NCBI GenBank assembly: GCA_905250115.1
Contig: CAJNOI010000001.1
Location: 1,428,977 to 1,492,976 of the forward strand
Direction of reading: 5' to 3'
Origin: Adineta steineri
Taxonomy: Eukaryota > Rotifera > Eurotatoria > Adinetida > Adinetidae
DNA length: 64,000 nt
A program made the translations under genes and the position numbers. The first letter of the stretch is position 1, and each line of letters opens with the position of its first letter. Of this stretch, positions 35,545-48,837 are shown piece by piece. The notes below the pieces were generated by a model. That model made no database searches. It was not told the origin of the DNA and worked only from the letters and a program-made list of their open reading frames with translations.

Positions 35545-36069
35545 GTCTGTTCGATTTTATTTTTTTTATAGACTATTTGATTGATATGTTCTCAATTTAT
35601 AGAGAGAATAGCAAGAAAATGACGACCTTTGAGTTTAGTTTGTCATCATTACATAGCATCCAATCCAGTAACTACCATACTGATTTACAATTTGTTCGTT
35701 TCATTCATCAAACAGAAATAAAGGAAAGTATATAAGAATGACTAATAGCGACCTCGACCTTTGGATTATTGATGAAAATGATTATATTGAGAAAATTTCA
35801 AGCTACAAACGTAAATAAGATTAAAGTCAAAAACTATATTATAAGAGACTATAAGAAAAGCTTACATCAATTAAGAATGCAAATATATTACCTTGACATT
35901 CAGCATGAGAAGGAAAAAACAAGCAGTGATAAATATTTTTTTTACCTTTACTAGTATATATCCTAAAAAATACTATTTATTTTATTTAAAGAATAGTATA
36001 AATGTTAATTTTAATTTTCAAAAAGTAACAATAAGTTCTAGGAGATATTAAAAATAGAAGAAAAAAAAC
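35545..36069. other. Intergenic spacer
   Basis: Upstream region of the thiolase gene and 3' flank of the next minus-strand gene. The 61-codon plus-strand frame at 35769-35954 has no coding character. Confidence 0.5.
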
Positions 36070-36507
36070 TTAGAATCTTTCAACTAATGTTGGTTCTTTA
36101 AGATCGATAGGTTTTACTGTAGATTCATTTGAATTTTCCATTCCACGGCATGATTCTAACCAATCGATTTGTTGATTTGAACATCGACATGTTAATATAT
36201 CAAGTAATTTCATCCACCATGTATATTGACTTATTGGTATTGCTGATTGTAATTGTTTAACATTATTAATATCCGGAATATATTTCGTATTTGTTCTTTC
36301 TTTTCCGCTTGCTGTTTTTCTTGAACCTATCGTTGGTGTTTCAATAGTTCGTGTCATTAAACGCATATTAGTTATAGTTGTCGTTTTTGAACTAAAACAA
36401 CAACAACCGGGTTTATAATTATATTCAAATCGAACATATTCATCAGGCATTAATGTAAATGTTGAATTTGTTGATTCAGGTTGTTGAGTTATTGGTTTAG
36501 TAGGCAT
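36070..36507 (-). CDS. Small uncharacterised Cys-rich protein, single exon
   Basis: 145 residues from ATG 36507 to the stop at 36070-36072. The N-terminal half reads like a small beta-rich, PH-like module: DEYVRFEYNYKPGCCCFSSK followed by TTTITNMRLMTRTIE. The CCC cluster could be palmitoylated, placing it on a membrane, but that is speculation. A Trp-rich segment (YTWWMKLLDILTC) follows and the tail is polar. No TM span or signal peptide. The TxTNMRLxTR pattern is typical of lipid-binding PH-like (bPH_2-type) proteins, but I cannot assign it firmly. Confidence 0.65.
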   Translation of the reverse strand: MPTKPITQQPESTNSTFTLMPDEYVRFEYNYKPGCCCFSSKTTTITNMRLMTRTIETPTIGSRKTASGKERTNTKYIPDINNVKQLQSAIPISQYTWWMKLLDILTCRCSNQQIDWLESCRGMENSNESTVKPIDLKEPTLVERF

Positions 36508-38151
36508 ATTATTCTTGGAACAAAAAAAATTATGTATATAAGATTAAGACAAAATCTATTTGATTTTGTTTGAAATGAGAAAAGAAGAATGAAGAATGAA
36601 TTTTTCGAGTAATTACATTCCATCACGTATCTCATCGAATGACCATGTTATCTGTACTAGTACTTGTTATTCATGTATTTCAAGTTATGATAAAATGATT
36701 GACAATCCAATGGATTTAAGAATGAATACAATCTACTATTTCAATCCAGAGTTAATGTTCAAAAAACAAATAGTTTACTCTATCAACTTCGATTAATACA
36801 TTAATTTAGAGAAATTATTTATTTTTTATTGTTTAATACCCTGGAGATAAATAATCACCAGCTATGAATCGTACTTAAAGTGCGTTTTGTAGCATCACTA
36901 TTACTTTTATTTAATTGTATCTTGGTTTCTTTTTCTTTCAAATAAGAGTATGAAAAACTTTTATGATAAGAAGTCGCTAATGTTAGAGGTAAATTATTTT
37001 GCCAAAAGACCATAAAACATCTGGAGTGTCTATGTTGTTATTTTTTGTGACAAATAAATATAACGTTATCAACACGATTTTCTAATTTCTTTATTTATGC
37101 TTCTATTTTTTGCTAAGTAAAGATTTTATCATATATTAAGGTTAAAAGAATTATCATTAAATACAATATTTCTAAGAGGAACAGCCTTTTCAAAGATGCA
37201 AAAAATAAAGAATCAATTACGTAGTTGTTTTTCCACAATCATGATATATATTGAATGCTAACGTTGAAATTTTCAAAAATATATTATTCAAATGTATATA
37301 TAGATATGAATTCGACCAAAAAGTCACGCTAACATTGATAAAGACTTTTCAATAATCTATATTTAAGCAAATCTCCATTAGTATCGAGCTATTTCCTTAT
37401 CTCTACAACAATTATTATTAAGAATAGTACGAATGTCATTTCTAAGAATAACAACCGGCTGTTATACTATAATCCAATCACATACTATTAATATTTACTC
37501 AGTCAATCCATTGAACATTATCAATAGTCAATGCTATCAAAGTAAGAATAGGTGAATGATAAGAGAAATTAATTCATAGATGCATGGACCATTCAATACT
37601 AATGTTTCAATAGAATATCAACACAAAAACATGTTCATATTTTCAAAATCTCAGAAAAATTATCTATGACAATTTTACGTTCTACTATTCAGAAACAAAA
37701 GTGATCATTTGCAATAAATTCTTTATCATTAATTACTTTCATAGGATGGCATAGATATAGAAATCATATATTAAACATAATCAAATTTGAGAATATCTTT
37801 GTCGTGCAAAAAGAAACTTATTCCCATCTTACATCTATCTGTTAAGATAGTAATCAGTTTACTTCGAATATTTAGATATTTAATCATCAAATGTACAAAT
37901 GATTCTAATTGATTCTGAAACCTATTCGTCCATTTAATATATATTGTTATTATAAAGATATACTCTGATATTAATTTTATATTTGTTTTTTTTAAATAGG
38001 CACACGATTAATTTAATGCCATGTTATAAGAAAAGAATATGGCCAGATTAACAAGAATATAGATTAGCACAAATTTATCACAAAAATAACTGAATACAAT
38101 ATTTTTTTTTTCTAACTCAGATATATATTTTTTCTAAATGATTATATTGAT
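36508..38151. other. Intergenic spacer
   Basis: AT-rich spacer downstream of the SAM-synthetase gene; it should include its 3'UTR. I looked for the METTL16 target nonamer TACAGAGAA on the minus strand and did not see it. No gene supported. Confidence 0.5.
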
Positions 38152-40040
38152 CTATGGTGAAAGATCCAATTTTTTGGGTTGTTCCCAAGGAAATTCTGGA
38201 CGACCAAAATGACCATAACATGCCGTTTTTGCGTAAATTGGATTTTTTAATTGTAACTTCCTAAAAAGAAAATTGTTTTCCAAAAATAAAAAATATCTTA
38301 AAGAAAATTTACTCTATAATCGAACCAGGGCGAAGATTAAAATTCTTCTTGACTATATGAAGTAATTCTTTATTTGTTTTTGATGATGTACCATATGAAA
38401 AAACAGAAATAGATGTTGGATCAGCAACACCAATACTATATGATACTTGAACAAGACAACGACGACAAAGTTTAGCATGAACAAGTGATTTTGCAACCCA
38501 ACGAGCTGCATAAGCTCCTGATCGATCAACTTTTGATGGATCTTTACCACTAAATGCACCACCACCATGAGCACCCCAACCACCATAAGTATCAACAATA
38601 ATTTTACGTCCGGTTAATCCAGCATCACCTTGTGGACCACCAATTTCAAATTTACCCGAAGGATTTAAGTGATACGTAGTGTTCTTATCTAAAAACAATT
38701 AATTTTAGTTATTTCTACTAATTTATTAATTATAATTTTTACCAAGTAAATCTGCTGGTATAACTGCGTCAATAATCTTCGTACGAAGATCAGCTTTTAG
38801 TTGTTCTTGAGTAACTTGAGGACTATGTTGAGTCGATATAACAATTGTATCCACACGTAGTGGAATGCAAGCACCGTTTTCAAATTTATATTCAACAGTA
38901 ACCTAGACAAATATTTTGTTTATTTTTGTAATGTTTTATTTAATTTTTCGTCATACTTGAGTTTTCGAATCAGGTCGAAGATAATCAAGTTCACCACTTC
39001 GTCTTAATTCAGCCATTTTAGCATTAAGTTTATGAGAAAGTACAATAGTTAATGGCATACATTCTTCAGTTTCATCTGTTGCATAACCAAACATTAAACC
39101 TTGATCACCAGCACCAAGATCAGCTTCAGATTTGTTTTCGTGTACAGCTTGAGCAATATCTGGTGATTGTTGTTCAATGGCAACAAGAACATTCATTGTT
39201 TTATGATCAAAACCTTTATCAGATGAATCATAACCAATTTTATGAACAGTATCACGAATTATTTTTTGATAGTTAAGATTGGCTTTTGTTGTTATTTCTC
39301 CACACACTAATATCATACCCGTTTTTGTACATGTTTCTATTTAGAATAATGGAAATATACAGCTATAAATAAGAAATAAACTTACCACATGCTACTTTAG
39401 AATCAGGATCTTCAGCTAAACACGCATCAAGTATAGCATCACTCACTTGATCACAAATCTTATCTAATAAATGCATATTAAATTAAATTCTGATAATTAA
39501 AAACGAAGATCAGCATATGGCTGAAGGAATCATCTAGTATGTTATGATTTAACTTGAATTACTTATACTATTTATTATGAAAAATAGTTTGGTTTCTAGG
39601 ATGAACCGACACATTCTATAGTAGCGAGTACAACACGACGACATATCATAGACAAATTTATAAAGTAGAATATAAACATAGCTTCTGTTATAGCTTATAT
39701 TCTTTGCAGACAGTATCCTGGACTGTAATTTAAACAGATAGCAGTTACTATTCCGTATAAGTGACTTTATGCTAGAATCAACACATCACTGAAAATCCAG
39801 ACTGATCTGGTGATTCCTTGAATCAAATTCCATATAATGTATTAAAGGTAGCATTGTAAATTATAACTTTTCTGTTACCCTTTTCATCAATTCAACTTTT
39901 TTACTTTATTTATATAGTTATATACATAAAGAAAAATGTTTTTGACCTTCAGAAATATTTCATCACTCACCAGGGTGACCTTCGCCAACTGATTCTGATG
40001 TAAAATAAAAGACTTCACCATCTGCTTTGTCTGACTCCAT
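38152..40040 (-). CDS. MAT2A-like: S-adenosylmethionine synthetase (methionine adenosyltransferase)
   Basis: Six exons: 40040-39971, 39463-39386, 39336-38957, 38902-38752, 38688-38313, 38260-38152; 387 residues. The enzyme makes SAM from methionine and ATP. Family signatures are intact: [20 protein letters not shown] at the N-terminus, [15 protein letters not shown], the hexapeptide GAGDQG, the glycine loop in [15 protein letters not shown], and the C-terminal YGHFGR. The N-terminus is short, as in MAT2A. Intron 1 is about 507 nt and may hold regulatory sequence; the rest are short. All phases match. It lies about 4 kb upstream of METTL16, whose known substrates in animals include SAM-synthetase transcripts. 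Confidence 0.95.
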
Positions 40041-43000
40041 GATAAAAACTTTGGTGCGATGTATATATACTAAAAACAAAATTGAATATGACTTATTTAA
40101 AATTATTTTATAATATTCTTTTTTCTTTTTCTTATAAAAAAAATGTAGAATCAACGAACGACTATTAAAAAGTCACCGTTATTCTATAATTGCAACAGTA
40201 ATTTTATTGTAAAAGGTAGACACATTGTCTCCTTTCTTTTTTTTTATAAAAATTATAAGTAAATACGTACGTTACAAGGTACGAATACAATATAAGTAAT
40301 CCAATAGCGAATATATTTACAAAATGATTTTATGCATGAGATACGTTGGGGGAAAAATACTATTTTTACTATATTATTCTATTGTTTTTGTGTATATTAT
40401 GACAAAAAGAATAAATCACCGTTAGGTATATGAATATAATAAATAAAAGAAAGGACGATGTTTGATCAATTTTGGTTATTAATCAAATGAATGTCACCTG
40501 TATCTGTTGAGAAAGGGAGGCAACATATATATGATTTATATACGATGTACGCTTCATGGTACTCGTAACTATAAAAACACAAAAATGAGAGAAGTGCCGA
40601 TATGGTCGAGTTTTTTTCTTATTCTTTTTTTTGCTTTTTCCTCTCTCTCTTTTACTTTTTTCTTTTTCTCGTTACTATACAAACAGGTTTAGTTCGCCGT
40701 AAGAGACACGATGATACGAAACAAGGTAAACAAAAAGACACCAATGATAACCGTTTCATTGAGAATATCATGTCTTTATGAGAATGTTTTCAATACATCA
40801 ATCTGATCAAAAACAATCCATGCATTCAAAGCGTGATTGCAACGTGACAGAAAAAAATCAATTATTTTCAAAATAAAAACTAACAGTATTTTCAAAAACT
40901 AAATAAATAGATTCAGAATCATGTCCTCAAAGTGTTGAAATATGAACTTGTATTGTAAAATAAATACTATAGTAAAATTTGTTATTCTCTTCATCAAAAA
41001 ACTAAATCTTAATCGAGGAGTGTATTGAAACAAGTTAATTAAACTGTATAGTCTTCTAAAACACTTTTTCCTCATAAGATACGATAAAATAAATATTTTA
41101 CTTACATGAAATAAAACAGATACTTCCAAAAACGCAATTTTTATATTATGTTTGTCTCACGCGATTTCATCAAAGTATTTATATATATATTTGCTAGCAT
41201 GACGTATTCTTCCGAATTCTTTCAGATCAAAAAATAAGCGTCAATCTGAGTAATACAAACTTGTTAAACTATCCTTCTTCCAACTGAATTATTTATGACT
41301 AATGTTTTATGATAAGAAATGGTATTATTTAGATTAATAAAACAAAAACAACAAAGTCATTTAAAAATAGGAACTTTACGCCTTTTGTTTTTTTTTGTTG
41401 AATTTAAAAATTATAAGTACTATACAAACACACAATGTTGAATTATCAATTATCAACTATGTTTATAAAAGTTTCGAAACAATCTTATATAAATATTTGT
41501 TCAGTATTTACGGGAATTGCATAAGAAAATTGAGTCTAAATTTCAAACTAGTCCATTTATTACATCAGTAAATAATAATAAAAAAATTCATAGCCTTTAT
41601 TTTCAAATACTATGAAGATTTCTCGAAAATATTTTTATTTCATATCCCGTATTTAATTTTGTTTAGCTATAGATAAGATCTGTTTCATATTACATATTTT
41701 TTCAAATGATACATACAATAATGACTTCTCCGATTTCAATATTTGAAAGTCGTGTTGTTTTTTTGATGAATGAACAAATAAATCTGACTAGTCATTTTTT
41801 AATCAAAACGATATTTTTTTATTATAGAAAATATGAAACCTAAAAAATATCATTTATTTATACTTTATATATCATATATCAATCGTGTAAAGTTTAAAGA
41901 CAAATAAACATAAGTTTCTAGTTTCGTCTTTTCTTTTAGTTGAAGATTGATAATATGACAAAGAAAAATTCTTTATTCGAAATTTAGTCCCGTATGAAAA
42001 TATTCTAAACGGTTAGTTTAATTGTACGGTAGGTAATAGATGAAATGTTGGTACTTTTACATCGATAAGAAGAGTGACTGTTACGCTTATTCATTCGTTT
42101 TTGTTGTTTTAATTAAAAAAACAAATATTACCGACCTGACGTTTTTTTTCATTGATGATATCTATTCAATGAAATCTGTGAATATCTTCATAATGCATGG
42201 AGACTGAATTGTGTTAATTAAAATGAGGTATATCAAATTCAAAGATTTCAAGAACATCATCGACTTTCTCATTTGTAAATTTAGACATTGTGGTTTTTTT
42301 TTCTTTTACAAATGTCTAAAAGAATCAACCTTTGGGAAAAATTATTATATGTATGTATTTAGTCAACAATCACAGGACATGTTCAAATAAAAATGATCTC
42401 TATGGTATATCTATATTTGATTTATATACAACTATGAAAATTCTTGAAACATGTCATGAATGTATCAATCGGAATTATTACAATAAATCATAAATACATA
42501 AAAATAAAAACAATCATAAAAGCATTTCATATATATTATAAAAGGAGAACATGATGTCACTTATCTGAAGCATGTAATTAGAATATTTACAATAATATAA
42601 AAATAACTCATCATTAAATTCATTTTTTCTTCTTGAAAAATTCTCATAGTTTTCAAGTCTTTCCTTTAATCATGTTGTTCACATTTCTTACTAGGCAATC
42701 TTCTGAAACATGTTTTATTGAGATTTTTGAATATTTACAAAATTGGATATTCGTTAAATTTCTTAATTAACTAGTCTCACTAATAGTCTATGAAAATATT
42801 TTATTGATAACATAAAATATAGTTTATTCAATGGAAATAAAATGGTAAAAATCTATAACACATTATGTCAATTAGTTAAAAGAAAAATAGTGTACAGTAT
42901 GGATTTCAACTATTTCTAATCGTTATTCAACTTTTCGTCCTTCAAAATATCTTATCTTTCCTTGTTAAAATCTAAAAAGAAAATCTCGTTCTACTACGAC

Positions 43001-43505
43001 GAATCAATAAATCTAAAATTCTCTCTTTCTCATCCTAGACAATACTTTGAAGTAGATAACTCACAACTTACTATTTTTTTCTAAGAGTACTTTATGTCAA
43101 AATTGAAATTCTCATTAAATAAGTAAAAAATGAATTCTCTAATTTACTTATCTATTGATTGTCATTAAATATTCAATTATATTCGTTAGGAATGAAACGG
43201 CCAGTTGTAGTTTATTTTCAATAAATTAAAGTAACATAAAATCCTCTGGAAAGAAAATGAAAACAACAACAACAACAACAGTAAGAGAGAAATATGAGTG
43301 CACAATTCAATATGTATATGTTTTCATCATAAAATACTGGAATAAGAATCCAAATAAAATGAAATATATGTTTGTATTATCGATAGAGTCGTTTTGTTAA
43401 ACAAAATAATCAAACCATATGCACCCGTATTTATCCCATTGGAAAAGAAAACTAAACGTTTAAATTGGCCTACAAATGTCTATATTTCATTTAATGTCAT
43501 AGAAT
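40041..43505. other. Intergenic spacer, 3.5 kb
   Basis: Upstream region of the SAM-synthetase gene and 3' flank of ARL1. Very AT-rich, with a CT-rich tract near 40610-40680 that may belong to a promoter. A small hairpin with TTAGACATT and AATGTCTAA arms occurs around 42282-42320. No gene supported. Confidence 0.5.
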
Positions 43506-44099
43506 TTAAGTTTTTTGTTGTAATGAATTTGCTAACCAATCCATAGCTTCATTTAATCCTGTACCTTTAATAGCTGATGTTTTAAATATTTGATATTTTC
43601 GATTTTTTAATGATGTTAAACCAAGTGCATTTGCAACTTCACTAACACTCATACAACCATCAAGATCTTGTTTATTGGCATATACACATAGAACAGCATT
43701 TTTTAATTCATCTTCTTCGAGCATTGATAAAAGTTCTTGTTTTGATATACTAAGACGATCACGATCCATTGAATCAACAACATATATAATTGCATCGGTA
43801 TTTGAATAATAACAACGCCAATAAGGACGGATGGATGTTTGACCACCTTTAAGAAAAGATAATAAATAGAAAAACTTTCATCAATTATAATATTTACCAA
43901 GATCCCAAACTTGAAATTTTAAATTTTTATATTGTACAGTTTCAACATTGAAACCAATTGTGGGAATCGTTGTTACAACTTCACTAACTTGAAGACGATA
44001 AAGTATTGTTGTTTTACCTGCACCATCAAGACCCAATATAAGTATACGTCGTTCTTTACTACCAAATAAACCAGAAAAAACACTTAATAGACTGCCCAT
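43506..44099 (-). CDS. ARL1: ADP-ribosylation-factor-like GTPase ARL1
   Basis: Two exons, 44099-43898 and 43846-43506; 180 residues, full family length. ARL1 is a Golgi small GTPase that recruits GRIP-domain golgins. MGSLL supplies the Gly2 myristoylation site. The P-loop is GLDGAGKT, switch 1 contains IPTIGFN, switch 2 is [13 protein letters not shown], and the base-recognition motif is NKQD, with a [10 protein letters not shown]5 loop. The [15 protein letters not shown] segment is specific for ARL1 rather than ARF1. The exon junction splits the Gly codon of DLGG. A GC-rich patch at about 44310-44400 probably marks the promoter. Confidence 0.96.
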
Positions 44100-45193
44100 T
44101 TATGAACAATTATATTATTCTATTAAATCAAATTTTTGATAGTAACAAGTTTTGTTATATAAAACGACAATAATCAATTTCTGAATTTCAACATCTGCAA
44201 AAATGTTATAGAAAAATTCTTAGTCATTCATATATATATACGTGCCAAAAAAAAATAAGAAAAAAAAGTCTTTTTTTCTTATTCTTTTAATTCAAAACAA
44301 ATAAATTGTTGGCCTTCCACGTCGTCAGCTACTGGCTGGCGCGCGTCATAGGTGATCATGACAGTATAGGATGGTTGGTTAACAGGACTCAAATTATACG
44401 TCGAACTACATGGATTAGTTTCTTCAAAATCAAATACTTTGATAGAGGACGCTCATTTCTGATCATGCTAAGATAACATATACAGTCAATCTTAACAAGA
44501 ATACATGAAATTATAAATTACATGCCTATTGAAAAAATTCATTGCATTTTTTAGGATGACAAAATAGTTAATTTATTATTATCATCTGTTCCGAATATAT
44601 CATATATATGAAAAGAATAGTTAACCTTCGTTTTTCTTATATAATTGATTTATGAAACGTATAGACATATTATCTATTATAGAGAGTATAATAATATTAG
44701 TTTCTATCTTTGGATTCTTGTATTATAAATGTCTAATGGTTTATAATAACTGTCATTTACATTTTTTTCTCTCTATAGTATCTAAACATTCTATCTTATC
44801 TGTTGATAAACTTGGATTTTTATGTACAAAATTATCTATTAAATCAAATATTATTATCTGTTGATATTTATTAGATTAATATAAGATGTGTTGTTAAAAA
44901 TCTAACTTAGATAAATGTTTTTAATCTTAATATCTGATTACTAAATACCATATGTTTCTTAAGTAATGTGAAGATATTATAGCAAATCGATAATCTTTGA
45001 TAGATTATTATTTTACACAATAGTAATATAATCTTGAAGACTAAAGCTAAAGTTTATTTAAAGAAACAAATGCGCTATGTTTTTTTAATATATGTTGAAG
45101 AGAAATAAAAAAAATGGAATGAAGTTTATCGTAATGACATGAAGAGAAATAGTATAAGATACACTATTCTTTCAAATAAGTTCTTTTCTTGAA
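44100..45193. other. Intergenic region with GC-rich patch
   Basis: Upstream region of ARL1. The stretch around 44310-44400 (CCACGTCGTCAG, GGCGCGCGTCAT) is strikingly less AT-rich than anything nearby and lies about 210-300 bp before the ARL1 ATG, so it is a likely core promoter. The rest is AT-rich without supported genes. Confidence 0.45.
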
Positions 45194-45608
45194 TTATTTT
45201 TGACTTTGACGAGGATTATTTGCTGGTGCCGTATAGTTGCTATAACCATCAGGAGCTTGATAATATGTAGATCCATTGCTATTTTGATAGTAATACGATC
45301 CATCTCGGTTACTGTAATGGTAGTGACCTATATCAAAATACGTACATGTATTCTAGAATCTTATTATTTCTAAATCTGTTTAAGTTAAAAATGATTTTAT
45401 ATAAATTTTAATAAATGCTACAGATAAATCTATCAAGTTCTCGTAAAGAAGATTCTAAACTACATCCAGAAACATCTGAAATGAAATAAAAGGTCATGAA
45501 ATATATATCTGACATGCCTCCTTGCGCAGAACCATCACCACGATGATCATATTGATTACCATATTGGTTAACTCCACGTTGCCAGTTTTGAGAATTTTGT
45601 TGCGACAT
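45194..45608 (-). CDS. Small Tyr/Asn/Gln-rich protein, three exons
   Basis: Exons 45608-45533, 45475-45422 and 45327-45194 give 264 nt, 87 residues, in consistent phase. The N-terminus is Q/N-rich (MSQQNSQNWQRGVNQYGNQY), the middle holds a short helix-like segment with two cysteines (GCSLESSLRELDRFIC), and the tail is Tyr/Ser/Asn-rich (SYYYQNSNGSTYYQAPDGYS), the composition of prion-like, phase-separating RNA-binding protein tails. No TM or signal peptide. The first intron is 57 nt, in frame and stop-free, so its retention would add 19 residues. Function unknown. Confidence 0.6.
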
Positions 45609-48600
45609 AATAATAAGTATTTTTTTATTCAAATATCTAAAATGATAAATCAAATATTATATAATATCAAAAAATATTTGTTTTCGTGTGATGATAATTA
45701 CAATAGAATCTATAATAAAGCACTGCTTTCGTTCTCTAATTAGATATGCAATAAATATAGCAAAGAAATATAATTATCGCGCTCTTATATCTTTTCAAAA
45801 GATGATTAATCGCATAGTTTTTATAGACAAGCAAAGATAATGGTTCCCCTTGATAACGTCGAAAACGAAAATGTCTAAAAATAGAAATGTTGAAAAGAAA
45901 AAACTCGAAAGCATCAAACGATAATGATGAGTGAGAGGTGAGAGTGGAAAAGATTCCTCTTTTCGTAAACTTTCATTCTAGACATTTTTATTTTCGACGT
46001 TATTAAGTAGAACCGCGGTATCTTAGTATCAGCGAGCTACACTATTAAAAATGAAAGAAAGAAAGAAAGAAAAAAGTAGTTTAAATTCAATATCTTACGT
46101 TATAACTGTGCTACATGATAGTTCTTTCACAATAATATCGATTGAATTGATCAGTTCAAATGAATTTTGCTTTCCTTTTGATATAGCAAAATTTACTTAC
46201 CAAAATAATAGCTATGTGAAAGTTAATCAAATATCGTATCTTCATGTGACATATTTCATACGACTTGAAATATTATGTAGAATAAAGTTTATATTTATTA
46301 TCTTATCAAAACTAACAAATAAAAACTTACCCAATAGTATTTCTATAATTATCATTCAACTGCCACGATCTTTTAATTTGCCATCGTTTATAACACAGAG
46401 CTGCTTTTATACAATCAAGAATAACAAAAATAATAGAAATATCCCAGTTATAACATATATCTTTTTAATAACGAATATTAGAATTTTCCCTTTTAACCTA
46501 GATAGCTAAAAGTGCACATGTGCGTTTTCTATTTTTTTTTCTTTCTCTCTTGTATAGTTATAGTGTACGAATTTTCCTTTACTATTGCACTTTTTTTCAT
46601 TGACACCCCTCAAAGAGTTTTCCTATCCTATTTGTTTATTTGATAAATTTTTCCCGTCTGTTGTATACTTACATAAACATTGCATTGATAAAATATGCTA
46701 CAGATATACAAAAATAAATTCAAGTATGATTGTAATCTGATGATATCATTTAGTATATGATAAATTACGAATACAAATATGAAGTTAAAATAGCAATGAT
46801 ATTTACTTCATATATTTTATATTGTAGGACAAATATCATTGTGGATATTTGAATGCCTATTCTATCTATTGTTTTTGCTTATTTTTCGTCATTTATTTAC
46901 AAAATATTCTTCGTTAACTATTTGGATAAAATCATGTAGAAGATCGATCAGACAAAACAAAGCAAAACACTTAAATTGTCGAATATTTATCTACTTTTGG
47001 AGACATCCTAATCATTTGCCAATATTGAGTTTTTTGATTCAGTATTTTTCTTAATCAACGTATCGACTTTAGAAATAATCTTACAATAATTACTAAGATA
47101 ATTTTATTTTAAAAAATTCTATACTAAAAACACCATGTTTCAAAAAAATAGATTTGCACACTTATAGGAAATCACCAATAGTAAATTATCGAGTACAAAA
47201 TATTAATTATAAAAATTCATCTTGACCTAATATTTCATTAGTAGAGACGGTATATGTCTGTATTATTCATTGTAGAATTTTTCTTACAATTTTAATGATT
47301 CATATGGTATTAATATGTAAAATATTTGTAATGAATCATACATATTTTTGGAAGAATTACATTACCAGAACGATTAGAAGATAGCATGAATTACCATATT
47401 CTACTGAGAACTACAGTATTATTAGATAATTAATTTGAATCAATCTTAGTTATTCAAAATTGACAAACGCTTGTCTGAAATAAACACATGATTAAATCAT
47501 TTTTTATCATCAGATTATCAAAAGATCTGAAAGATTCGATCTACAAGCAATTAATACTTTCGCACTGAAACACACTTTTCTAATTTTCTCTCTATTTACT
47601 CAATAGAATGATGTTTTTTTCGTAGGAGTTAAGCTCTTGTTAGTTGTTGACAGGTGATATATTTAGTTTTCATCAGTAATAATAGTATCTATTTTTGCAA
47701 CTTAAAATAGACCACAATAGATATATATTATACGTCAGACTAACATTAAAAATACTATTAAAGTTTTAACCACAGTTTCATATTTTAATAGATCGTGATA
47801 TACAGTATTGAATAATAAATATTTTTGTTACAATTGAGAATATATATATGACTCATTATTTGTCACGAGGCTTATTCAATCGTCTGAATCATTCATGTTT
47901 TTTTGTAAATTGAAGCGAAAATAATCATTTTAAAAGCTTTTTTTTAAAAATTAATCACGAAAGCAAAAATACGTTACTTAATTATAATTTGAAACTCAAT
48001 AAATAGCTCAAACGTGATATTTGATCTTTACTTGTTGTTGTTATTATTATTATTTTCAAAAGAATCAATAGCCGTTTTTTACTTTGAAATTTTTTCTCTC
48101 AAATAAACTCATACAATAAAATGCGACAAGAACAAAAACATCATCACCACAATCATAGCACCAGATAAAACTTACACATTCTTTCTCCATCAAAAACAAG
48201 ATGAAACAAACTTTTAAAATCATAACATATCTCATCTCTATATTCGTCTTTTTAAGCATCGCGGAATTAAAAAAAAAAGAAAAGAGAAATAACGAAGACA
48301 TCAAAAAGAAGAAGGAGAAGAAGAAGAAAAGACAGATCTATATGTAATTTCACATATGTATATGTGTGAGATAAAGACAAAAAAATTATACAAAATGCAT
48401 GAATAGGTGTTTTGTTTGATATTTTGTTGTTGTTTTTTCTTTCTATTTCGCATGCATACTCACATTTTGACGATACAAGCGAAACAATAAAATAGATCAG
48501 ATTAAAAAATAATGATAGTTTCAATGCGCTAAGCACGATGATAAATAGTAGAGAAAAAGAAAGAAGAGTTTATGATTAGATCAATCATTTTGTTTATGAA

Positions 48601-48837
48601 AGTATGTTTTTCAAGAAAAGACAGAAGTATAAGTAAGATAATAGGAAAAAAAAACGAAGTAGTAGCAGAAAAGCATTGACTAACATAAAAAAAAAACGAA
48701 GAAGAAAGAACAAATATAATAAATCTCACACATGCACACACAAACAAACCACTAATGACGCAAAAAAGAGGAGAAAAGTTTGAGGAACAAAAACTGGTGA
48801 GATAATGTGCCGGACGAAGACATAGACATGACTATAT
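45609..48837. other. Intergenic spacer, 3.2 kb, containing a MITE-like element
   Basis: No gene I can support. The 152-codon plus-strand frame at 46051-46509 has AT-rich, Ile/Asn-heavy composition without motifs. The region's structured feature is the inverted-repeat element described separately. T/C-rich runs lie near 48530-48750. Confidence 0.5.
45834..46024. mobile_element. MITE-like element with long terminal inverted repeats
   Basis: The arms 45842-45877 and 45979-46014 are inverted copies matching at about 31 of 36 bases (left arm GGTTCCCCTTGATAACGTCG, continuing to ATGTCTA). Beyond a 2-nt length difference the symmetry resumes with AAGATA (45834-45839) and TATCTT (46019-46024). The roughly 100-bp centre has no coding capacity. 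Size and arm structure fit a miniature inverted-repeat transposable element. I could not define a target-site duplication and see no second copy in the window. Confidence 0.62.

Noticed and set aside
46051..46509. 152-codon + strand ORF, and on the minus strand a donor-bounded stretch (ALCYKRWQIKRSWQLND)
   Set aside because: The + ORF is Ile/Asn/Ser-rich with no motif. The minus stretch has a plausible GTAAGT donor and an in-frame continuation, but too few open codons and no homology to call a gene.
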